DNA of 5,341 nt. Origin: Planctomycetota bacterium. Lineage in GTDB: Bacteria; Planctomycetota; Phycisphaerae; UBA1845; PWPN01. Below the pieces are notes generated by a model. The model saw nothing but the letters and a program-made list of their open reading frames with translations, searched no databases and was not told the origin of the DNA. The translations under genes and the position numbers were made by a program. Within the stretch, counting starts at the first letter, position 1; each line of letters opens with the position of its first letter. The stretch spans positions 2,443,265 to 2,448,605 of the forward strand of contig CP070790.1 in assembly GCA_020346805.1 (NCBI GenBank), given 5' to 3'. Positions 1-4,368 of this stretch are shown in pieces.

Positions 1-117
1 AATCTCAAATCTTCACTCCCTCTATCCCTCAATATAGCTCCAATATTTGGCTTTGGTCTGCATCCATCTGCGGTGTATGTTTTTATTCCACAAGTCTCAA
101 TTCTACACCCTCAATTC

Positions 118-135
118 GTTCCGCTTTAGCGGAAC
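118..135. repeat. Perfect inverted repeat, 7-bp stem with TTTA loop
   Basis: GTTCCGC (118-124) and GCGGAAC (129-135) are exact reverse complements around a TTTA loop. Neither side is followed by a run of T, so it is not a typical intrinsic terminator. A competing small hairpin AACAC/GTGTT (133-137 with 143-147) overlaps its right arm. It may be a REP-like palindrome; that needs other copies in the genome. Confidence 0.6.
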
Positions 136-206
136 ACTTGTTGTGTTGTATATATAAGGATCTTTGACATGTTAATAGTCTGGATACCGGAGACTGGAGG
201 CGCCTC

Positions 207-248
207 AAGACTATGGACTACAGACTCAAGACTCAGGACTAAAGATCT
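207..248. repeat. Heptanucleotide tandem repeat (nnGACTn), about six units
   Basis: Five consecutive 7-bp units are AAGACTA, TGGACTA, CAGACTC, AAGACTC and AGGACTA (207-241). A degenerate sixth, AAGATCT, follows (242-248). GACT is kept in the same register in all five and only flanking bases vary. Because the period is 7, not a multiple of 3, it is unlikely to be coding. It resembles in form the short tandemly repeated heptamers known from filamentous cyanobacteria; no relationship is implied. Confidence 0.75.
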
Positions 249-264
249 GCTTTCTCAGTTCCCT

Positions 265-294
265 TGGCGTTCATGGCGTCTTTGCGGCTTTGCG
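265..294. repeat. Adjacent short tandem duplications (TGGCGT, CTTTGCG)
   Basis: TGGCGT occurs at 265-270 and 274-279 (period 9). It is followed directly by CTTTGCG at 280-286 and 288-294 (period 8). On the minus strand the stretch reads as a run of CGCAAAG- and ACGCCA-type words, a style of low-complexity intergenic phrase I recall from many environmental bacterial genomes. No function is assigned. Confidence 0.5.
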
Positions 295-416
295 TGAGAT
301 ATATTAAATGTGCAAAACAAAGCCAAACTACAAGAGAATCAATATAAGTGCTTGATGATAAAGGACTTATGCAAGTTAATGCCCACTAACCATAAAGCAC
401 CAACGGACACCGGTCC

Positions 417-1568
417 CTACCCCAATACCCCCAGATCCACCCACCGTCGCTGCTCCCACGACTCCAGCCCGCATTCCGCCAACTGCACCCCCTTGGCACC
501 TTCCAGCAGGTTCCACCGGAACGGCTCACCCTTAACCACGTGCTTCAGGAACAGCTCCCACTCCGCCTTGAAGGCGTTGTCATAATCCCGGTCCGGTTCC
601 ACCGGTTCCCAATCCTCGAAGAAGTCTATCGGGTTCTCAATATCCGGATTCCAGACCGGGCACGGCGTATTAGCCAGTGGTTGAATCAGACATTTCCGCA
701 AACCGGCAACCGCCGATCCCTTGGTCCCGTCAACGTGCAGCGTTAACAGATCGTCTCGCCGAACCCGTACGCACCACGACGAATTGAAATGGGCGATTAT
801 ATCACCTTCAAGTTGGAAGCTGGCATAGGCGGCATCCTCCGCCGTGCATTCATAGGGCTGGCTGTTCTCGTCCCAGCGCTTGGGAATGTGGGTGGCCCCA
901 ACGCAGGAGACGGCCCTGACTGCCCCGAAAAGATTGTCCAGAACATAACGCCAGTGACTCAGCATATCGAAGATGATCCCACCCCCATCCTCTGCCCGGT
1001 AGTTCCACGACGGTCGTTGACAGGGAACATCGTCGCCTTCGAAGACCCAGTAACCGAACTCGCCGCGGATAGCGAAGATTCGGCCGAAGAAGCCGGCGTC
1101 GATAAGTGATTTCAGCCTGAGTAAGCCCGGAAGCCACAATTTATCCTGCACCACGCCGTGCTTGACGGCCGCCTTTTCCGCCAACGTATAAAGTTCCATC
1201 GCGTCTTCGGTAGACAGGGCGGTTGGTTTCTCGCAGTATATGTGTTTGCCGGCAGCAATAGCCTTTTTGACCATCGGCACGCGGAGATCGGTCGATAATG
1301 CATCGAAATAGATTTGATAATTATCGTCGGCCAGAGCCTCATCCAGATCCGTAGTCCATTTTTCCACTCCCGACATCTCCACCAGCTTTTTGAGTTTCTC
1401 TTCGTTTCGGCCTACCAGAATCGGATCCGGCACAATAACCTCATTGTCGCCGACCTTGACTCCGCCTTGTTTGACGATGGCTATTATAGAGCGCATCAGA
1501 TGCTGATTGGTGCCCATTCTACCGGTCACCCCGTTCATTATGATTCCGACTTTATGTGTTGTTGACAT
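417..1568 (-). CDS. Gfo/Idh/MocA family NAD(P)-dependent oxidoreductase
   Basis: A 383-residue cytoplasmic dehydrogenase of the glucose-fructose oxidoreductase / inositol dehydrogenase / MocA family. The N-terminal Rossmann half begins with a glycine-rich loop G13-V-T-G-R-M-G19. The family signature GKHIYCEKPTA spans about 107-117, with the lysine (K114) expected in catalysis. The C-terminal alpha/beta domain has GGG at 195-197, D201 and H205, matching the D...H active-site region of the family. Length is typical. The start ATG at 1568 is preceded by GAGGGA nine bases upstream; the stop is TAG (419-417). It lies 33 bp downstream of the cupin gene on the same strand, so the two are probably cotranscribed. 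Family members oxidise or reduce sugars, polyols and keto-sugars. The substrate cannot be read from sequence, and the cupin partner only suggests carbohydrate metabolism. Family assignment is firm; the specific reaction is unknown. Confidence 0.93.
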   Translation of the reverse strand: MSTTHKVGIIMNGVTGRMGTNQHLMRSIIAIVKQGGVKVGDNEVIVPDPILVGRNEEKLKKLVEMSGVEKWTTDLDEALADDNYQIYFDALSTDLRVPMVKKAIAAGKHIYCEKPTALSTEDAMELYTLAEKAAVKHGVVQDKLWLPGLLRLKSLIDAGFFGRIFAIRGEFGYWVFEGDDVPCQRPSWNYRAEDGGGIIFDMLSHWRYVLDNLFGAVRAVSCVGATHIPKRWDENSQPYECTAEDAAYASFQLEGDIIAHFNSSWCVRVRRDDLLTLHVDGTKGSAVAGLRKCLIQPLANTPCPVWNPDIENPIDFFEDWEPVEPDRDYDNAFKAEWELFLKHVVKGEPFRWNLLEGAKGVQLAECGLESWEQRRWVDLGVLG

Positions 1569-1577
1569 TTCTTTTAT

Positions 1578-1583
1578 TCCCTC
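1578..1583 (-). promoter_or_regulatory. Ribosome binding site of the oxidoreductase gene
   Basis: On the minus strand GAGGGA (1583 to 1578) precedes the ATG at 1568 by nine bases. It lies inside the 33-bp gap after the cupin stop codon. It fixes the start and shows that the second gene has its own strong translation signal. Confidence 0.75.
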
Positions 1584-1601
1584 GACGTAAAATTAGGTTT
1601 G

Positions 1602-2051
1602 TCATGATTTTGGTTTATCCGTACATTGCGGGTATGCACCCGCCGGTAGGGGGGGGACATCAATGCCGGCTTTGGGCAGCGTGCCTTCAAGTTCCTGCCG
1701 CCAATGCGCCACATCACCCGCCGGCCCGTAAATATAAATCATCTTCAACGGCGTATCGCCCAGGTTGGTCATCTGATGAAAAACACCCGGCGGAATATTA
1801 ACCGCCTGTCCCGCAGTCATAATCTGACGTTCTTCGCCCACACACATTTCGCCGGTACCTTCAATGACAAAATAGATTTCTTCCTGCTCCTGATCGTGCC
1901 AGGGTACTTGCCCGCCTTGGGGTTCGAGAGTCACGTAACCCACGCAGAAGTTCTTTAATTGAATGGGCGAAGCCCCGCCGACCACATTTTGCGTTCGCCG
2001 GCGGGCCGGATAGGTTCGTCCTTCGATCTTACCTAAATCTGCAATAATCAT
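1602..2051 (-). CDS. Cupin domain protein, first gene of the operon
   Basis: A 149-residue single-domain cupin, cytoplasmic (no signal peptide or membrane segment). Cupin motif 2 is exact: G81-x5-P-x-G-x2-H92-x3-N96. Motif 1 lies at about 46-64, from GGQVPWHDQEQEE to the glycine of VIEG. It contains H52 and E57/E58 but glutamine where the second histidine of the usual HxH would be, so the metal site may be altered. The tail after residue 120 is proline-rich (PPLPAGAYPQC) and probably lies outside the barrel. The ATG at 2051 has GGAG eight bases upstream; the stop is TGA. The gene is immediately upstream of, and surely cotranscribed with, the Gfo/Idh oxidoreductase, which suggests sugar binding, sugar isomerisation or ligand sensing in the same pathway. 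The fold is certain; the activity is not. Confidence 0.9.
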   Translation of the reverse strand: MIIADLGKIEGRTYPARRRTQNVVGGASPIQLKNFCVGYVTLEPQGGQVPWHDQEQEEIYFVIEGTGEMCVGEERQIMTAGQAVNIPPGVFHQMTNLGDTPLKMIYIYGPAGDVAHWRQELEGTLPKAGIDVPPLPAGAYPQCTDKPKS

Positions 2052-2059
2052 GGGATTAT

Positions 2060-2063
2060 CTCC
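2060..2063 (-). promoter_or_regulatory. Ribosome binding site of the cupin gene
   Basis: GGAG on the minus strand (2063 to 2060) precedes the ATG at 2051 by eight bases, ideal spacing. It supports this start over upstream extensions of the frame. Confidence 0.7.
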
Positions 2064-2132
2064 GTTTTATTGAAGTTTTGGACCAGTCGGTCGGGCCGTT
2101 GTTGGTTGATCTCGATCGTAAGTATTGGCATT

Positions 2133-2138
2133 ATTATA
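2133..2138 (-). promoter_or_regulatory. Candidate -10 box for the cupin-oxidoreductase operon
   Basis: The minus strand reads TATAAT at 2138 to 2133, about 82 bases before the cupin start codon, giving a predicted leader of roughly 75 bases. No good -35 hexamer is found at 16-18 bases upstream, so this rests on the -10 match alone. Confidence 0.35.
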
Positions 2139-2157
2139 TCTTTCTGTTTCGAGCAAT

Positions 2158-2231
2158 AGCGGTTCTTCGCTTCGCTTGGAATGATGCCAATAAATACTCC
2201 TGACCACCTTGTTAGTCGGGCTCGGAATGAC
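2158..2231. repeat. Repeat-like intergenic motif pair (GCTyGGAATGAy)
   Basis: GCTTGGAATGAT (2174-2185) and GCTCGGAATGAC (2220-2231) differ at two of twelve positions and lie 46 bp apart. The left copy is preceded by GGTTCTTCGCTTC (2161-2173), so the minus strand reads ATTCCAAGCGAAGCGAAGAACC-like text and would translate as IIPSEAKN. That phrase is familiar from dispersed intergenic elements in many bacterial genomes, often mis-annotated as small proteins. I infer a degenerate REP-like element. The 83-residue minus-strand reading frame across it (2299-2048) is not taken as a gene. Confidence 0.45.
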
Positions 2232-2371
2232 ACAGATAACCTGTATGGTGCTTGCCGTACACTGACTTTGTGTATATGCTCTGGTTTAAGAGGTGTCAAG
2301 GTTATTGGTTCAATATCGATCGTTCGATGCCGTCGGTAGCGGGGGGATTCGAAAGAAGCTTAAAGAACAAA

Positions 2372-2380
2372 TGCTATAAT
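2372..2380 (+). promoter_or_regulatory. Candidate extended -10 promoter of pgsA
   Basis: TGCTATAAT is a full extended -10 (TGnTATAAT). The predicted start of transcription is near 2387, about 60 bases before the pgsA ATG. No clear -35 is present, which is tolerated for extended -10 promoters. Confidence 0.45.
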
Positions 2381-2394
2381 CCCGATTCTAGGGA

Positions 2395-2423
2395 TTTTGA
2401 CGTTTTGATTTTTTGACGTTTTG
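2395..2423 (+). repeat. Two-copy 16-bp tandem repeat in the pgsA leader
   Basis: TTTTGACGTTTTG occurs at 2395-2407 and again at 2411-2423, exactly one 16-bp period apart. It sits between the candidate pgsA promoter and the start codon, ending 24 bases before the ATG. It could be a simple-sequence expansion or a paired protein-binding site in the leader. Confidence 0.6.
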
Positions 2424-2447
2424 TTGTTTCCAATTGGCCTAAGTTCC

Positions 2448-3071
2448 ATGTACAGAATCTCCTGGCCCAATCGGATTACCATTACACGAATATTGCTGGT
2501 GGGGCCTTTTGTGGTGGCCCTTTTGAATTTACAGGATCCTGTGTGGAGTGAGTGGGCCCGTTGGTTTGCCCTGGTGGTTTTTGGGTTGATGTCCGTCAGC
2601 GACGGCTTGGACGGGTACCTGGCCCGCAAATTGAACCAGGAATCAATGGCCGGACAGATCCTCGATCCCCTTGCTGACAAAATCTTGATATTCAGCTCGG
2701 TAATGCTTTTGGCACACGAAGGTACACACGTTACCGGTGCACTATTGCCCCCTACGGTAGCGGTGATCGCGGTGGGGAAAGATCTGATTGTGGTCCTTGG
2801 ATTCTGCATCATTTATTTCACAACTTCAAAGTTATACATTGAACTCCAAAAGGTGGGCAAGTGGTGTACCACTTCTCAATTGGCTATGATCATCGCTATT
2901 CTTCTCTCTCCCAATCTACCCGTACAACTGTCTCTTTTACCCAATATAATGTGGTGGTTGGCGTCGGCCCTGGCCATTGCCGCTATCGTTCAATATTACC
3001 GGATCGGGCGAAGTTATTTGGTCCGTTATGAAGCGACCGTTAAACAGGATGTTGACAACGCTGAAAAGTGA
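2448..3071 (+). CDS. pgsA: CDP-diacylglycerol-glycerol-3-phosphate 3-phosphatidyltransferase
   Basis: An integral membrane enzyme that transfers the phosphatidyl group from CDP-diacylglycerol to glycerol-3-phosphate, the committed step to phosphatidylglycerol. The CDP-alcohol phosphotransferase signature D-x2-DG-x2-AR-x8-G-x3-D-x3-D is complete: D52, D55, G56, A59, R60, G69, D73, D77, so metal and substrate binding should be intact. The N-terminus (SWPNRITITRI) matches the usual PgsA opening. GKWCTTSQ (137-144) corresponds to the GKxKTxxQ segment, with cysteine in place of the second lysine. About five or six hydrophobic segments follow; 207 residues is slightly longer than typical. The ATG at 2448 is preferred over an in-frame TTG at 2421, which would lie inside the tandem repeat, but no clear Shine-Dalgarno is seen. 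It stands alone, divergent from the cupin operon. A different CDP-alcohol phosphotransferase (for example phosphatidylinositol-phosphate synthase) is possible but less likely. Confidence 0.87.
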   Translation: MYRISWPNRITITRILLVGPFVVALLNLQDPVWSEWARWFALVVFGLMSVSDGLDGYLARKLNQESMAGQILDPLADKILIFSSVMLLAHEGTHVTGALLPPTVAVIAVGKDLIVVLGFCIIYFTTSKLYIELQKVGKWCTTSQLAMIIAILLSPNLPVQLSLLPNIMWWLASALAIAAIVQYYRIGRSYLVRYEATVKQDVDNAEK

Positions 3072-3470
3072 AATACGTTCTTAAGGTTGCTGTAAACATT
3101 GGGTTACGAAAAGTAACTTTGCTATAAAACATAAAGTGTTATAGTCATCCAAAATTGTGGACTACTGAATAATTGTATAAGTATTTCCGCCGGGCATAAT
3201 GTAACCCATTGTTGAGCTATAAATTATGTTGTGTTGTCTTTGTGGGCATGAATGTTTTGGTTTTATACGGGTGATTGCATCAGTTTACCGGGTTAATTTT
3301 GCGCTTTTTCCAGCAAAATTCTTGCATTTGTCATTCGTCCGGCTATGATCTTGTTTTTCTTGGCCAGAGAAACGAACTTGTTAGTCAATAATTGAGAAGA
3401 TGGGAGCGAGACGAATATCAAGCGCTGAGCGAGGAGGAAAGAGGTTTTAAGGAGTCCGGGGAAAGGACAT

Positions 3471-3504
3471 AGAGAGGCGTCGACGGGCGGCTCTCTACTT
3501 TTTT
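3471..3504 (+). terminator. Weak hairpin with T-run
   Basis: AGAGAG (3471-3476) pairs with CTCTCT (3491-3496) around a 14-base GC-rich loop that can fold further, and six T follow at 3499-3504 after two bases. It is weaker than the terminator 15 bases downstream, and may be part of the same transcript end or merely a structured segment. Confidence 0.3.
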
Positions 3505-3518
3505 GCCCCATATTTAGG

Positions 3519-3549
3519 CCGATGTCAAACAGTTGGCATCGGTATTTTT
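3519..3549 (+). terminator. Strong Rho-independent terminator
   Basis: CCGATGTCAA (3519-3528) pairs with TTGGCATCGG (3533-3542) through ten base pairs including one G-U, around an ACAG loop. TATTTTT (3543-3549) and further T-rich sequence follow. It terminates plus-strand transcription. The nearest upstream plus-strand gene, pgsA, ends about 450 bases earlier, so it ends either a very long 3' region or an unannotated RNA. Confidence 0.75.
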
Positions 3550-3593
3550 GTTATTTTGTATTATTCGTGTAAGTGAATTTATTGTAATTGACG

Positions 3594-3599
3594 TATAAT
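3594..3599 (+). promoter_or_regulatory. Candidate -10 box for the PEP-CTERM-like gene
   Basis: A perfect TATAAT lies downstream of the terminator and about 100 bases before the ATG at 3700. TTGACG just before it is too close to be its -35, and no good -35 exists at 17 bases. Position after a terminator fits the start of a new transcript. Confidence 0.35.
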
Positions 3600-3681
3600 G
3601 CTGTTTGCCATATTATTTCATCCTACGGTTTATAGTAGTCTGGTAAAGCATTGAACGAGTGTGTGTAAGATCGACGGGGAT

Positions 3682-3688
3682 GAGGGAG
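3682..3688 (+). promoter_or_regulatory. Ribosome binding site fixing the start at 3700
   Basis: GAGGGAG lies eleven bases before the ATG at 3700. It supports that ATG, which begins directly with a signal peptide, over the in-frame GTG at 3661 that would add a charged, unconserved-looking leader ahead of it. Confidence 0.55.
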
Positions 3689-3699
3689 ATTGGAAGAAG

Positions 3700-4296
3700 A
3701 TGAGGAAGTTTAAGTGGATTATTGCCCTGGTTGTTTTTGTGGACGTTGCTTGGGGTGATATTTGGATCGGCAATGCCAATTTAACGGGCCCGGTGCCTCG
3801 ACCGAAGTCGTATCAAGAAGCGGTCAAATTCTTCAACCTGGACAAATTGAACTTCGATAATTTTCAATCCGGCAGCATGTTAAACCATATGAATCTTGGC
3901 AAAATGATTATGTATGCCAGTCCGGGGTATGCTGGCCTTACGGTTAGACATAACACCGCGGCGGGGGCGGAGCCGGCTTCATGGCCTGGGGCATTGGAGG
4001 TGGACGAAGCGATTTCCGGACCGACCGATCTCAAAATTACGATGAATCAACCGGTGCAGAGTATCGGGTTTGTTATGATGGGTCTTGATGTTCGAGGTTA
4101 CTTGAAGATTTACGGCGATGGGGATGTGTTGCTGGGGGACTATTCCATATCGTCGGCGTTGCCCGGGGAGCGGCGATGGATTGGAGTGGTTAATAGCGAT
4201 TGGGATATTTGGAAGGTACATTTTGAGCCTATTGCAGCCGATTGTTATGCCATCGACGATCTTGAATTGGGAGTAGTTACACCGGAACCGGCCTAG
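3700..4296 (+). CDS. Secreted PEP-CTERM-like protein ending at an amber codon
   Basis: A 198-residue exported protein. Residues 1-19 are a signal peptide: MRKFK, then a hydrophobic core, with A17-W-G19 before D20 fitting signal peptidase I. The mature part has the look of extracellular beta-sandwich PEP-CTERM proteins: NFDNFQSG (51-58), a run of beta-type segments (LKITMNQPVQSIGFVMMGLD, 111-130; LKIYGDGDVLLGDYSI, about 135-150), and AIDDLELG (184-191). It ends V-V-T-P-E-P-A then TAG. PEP-CTERM signals consist of PEP(A), a transmembrane helix and an arginine cluster, read by an exosortase and used for surface sorting; here helix and arginines lie beyond the stop (4297-4368). As read, the product would be secreted without an anchor. 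The start at 3700 is chosen for the signal peptide and GAGGGAG. Function of the domain is unknown; exosortase is not in the window. Confidence 0.8.
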   Translation: MRKFKWIIALVVFVDVAWGDIWIGNANLTGPVPRPKSYQEAVKFFNLDKLNFDNFQSGSMLNHMNLGKMIMYASPGYAGLTVRHNTAAGAEPASWPGALEVDEAISGPTDLKITMNQPVQSIGFVMMGLDVRGYLKIYGDGDVLLGDYSISSALPGERRWIGVVNSDWDIWKVHFEPIAADCYAIDDLELGVVTPEPA

Positions 4297-4368
4297 TTGT
4301 TATTATTTAGTGTTGCGTCCATAATATTGGGCAGGCGATTTAAACGAATTGGATGGCGAGGACGGTAA
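4297..4368 (+). pseudogene. In-frame continuation encoding the missing PEP-CTERM helix and basic tail
   Basis: Continuing the frame of the preceding gene through TAG (4294-4296) gives LLLFSVASIIL, then GRRFKR, then IGWRGR and a TAA at 4366-4368. Together with TPEPA just before the stop this is a complete sorting signal: motif, hydrophobic helix, arginine-rich end. In the family the residue after PEPA is commonly Ser or Thr; TCG (Ser) to TAG is one base change. It may be an untranslated remnant of a nonsense mutation, a readthrough extension or the mark of a sequencing error. Its 3' end overlaps the first codons of the HEAT-repeat gene. Confidence 0.65.

Larger units (their letters stand above)
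1..416. other. Intergenic region with short repeats, no gene seen
   Basis: No reading frame here has a protein-like composition together with a start and ribosome binding site. The stretch lies downstream of the minus-strand oxidoreductase gene and is patchy in composition. It contains a perfect hairpin (118-135), a heptanucleotide tandem repeat (207-248) and a short duplicated stretch (265-294), each listed separately. A perfect TTGACA at 164-169 has no matching -10 box at the right distance. No convincing intrinsic terminator for the oxidoreductase operon is seen: the GGAC/GTCC hairpin at 405-416 has only four base pairs and no T-tract on the minus-strand side. Confidence 0.6.
3072..3660. 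other. Long intergenic region with inverted repeats, possible ncRNA
   Basis: No convincing protein gene. Elements seen: GTTAC/GTAAC hairpin (3103-3107 with 3113-3117) just after pgsA; an overlapping arm TGGGTTAC (3100-3107) that also matches GTAACCCA at 3201-3208; a bulged hairpin at 3122-3144; a distant pair ATTCGTC (3333-3339) with GACGAAT (3410-3416); GTCC/GGAC around 3455-3468; AGAGAG/CTCTCT (3471-3496); and a strong terminator at 3519-3549. A 72-residue minus-strand frame (3511-3293) lacks a ribosome binding site and overlaps these repeats. I tested by eye for RNase P RNA, tmRNA and SRP RNA signatures and found none. A plus-strand noncoding RNA or a long pgsA 3' leader ending at the terminator is possible. 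Confidence 0.4.

Noticed and set aside
164..169. Perfect TTGACA as a -35 box
   Set aside because: No -10-like hexamer at 15-19 bases downstream, and no gene follows on the plus strand.
405..416. GGAC/GTCC hairpin as terminator of the oxidoreductase operon
   Set aside because: Only four base pairs, starting right at the stop codon, and no T-tract on the minus-strand side.
310..585. Plus-strand frame across the oxidoreductase 3' end
   Set aside because: It is the antisense of a clear Gfo/Idh gene with low-complexity, Pro/Ser/His-rich translation.
2048..2299. 83-residue minus-strand frame overlapping the cupin start
   Set aside because: It runs through a repeat-like element (IIPSEAKN phrase) and the operon leader. 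The cupin start has its own ideal ribosome binding site.
2341..2355. GGATTCGAA as a tRNA T-loop
   Set aside because: No acceptor, D or anticodon arms can be fitted upstream. The similar GGTTCGAATC near 5306-5315 lies inside the endonuclease V gene.
2208..3386. CTTGTTAGTC shared by 2208-2217 and 3377-3386
   Set aside because: A ten-base match between two places is expected by chance several times in a window of this size, and the flanks do not match.
3431..3470. GAGGAAAG and GTCCGGGG words as RNase P RNA
   Set aside because: The words are not contiguous as in the conserved RNase P segment, and the terminator follows within 100 bases, too short for the molecule downstream.
3293..3511. 72-residue minus-strand reading frame
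   Set aside because: No Shine-Dalgarno before its ATG, it overlaps several inverted repeats, and its first half reads as non-protein-like. The second half (NKFVSLAKKNKIIAGR) is mildly protein-like, so a gene remnant is not excluded, but support is too weak.
3680..3703. Seven-codon upstream frame with ATGA overlap to the 3700 start
   Set aside because: The overlap is neat, but the frame consists of the purine-rich ribosome binding region itself. Chance is sufficient.
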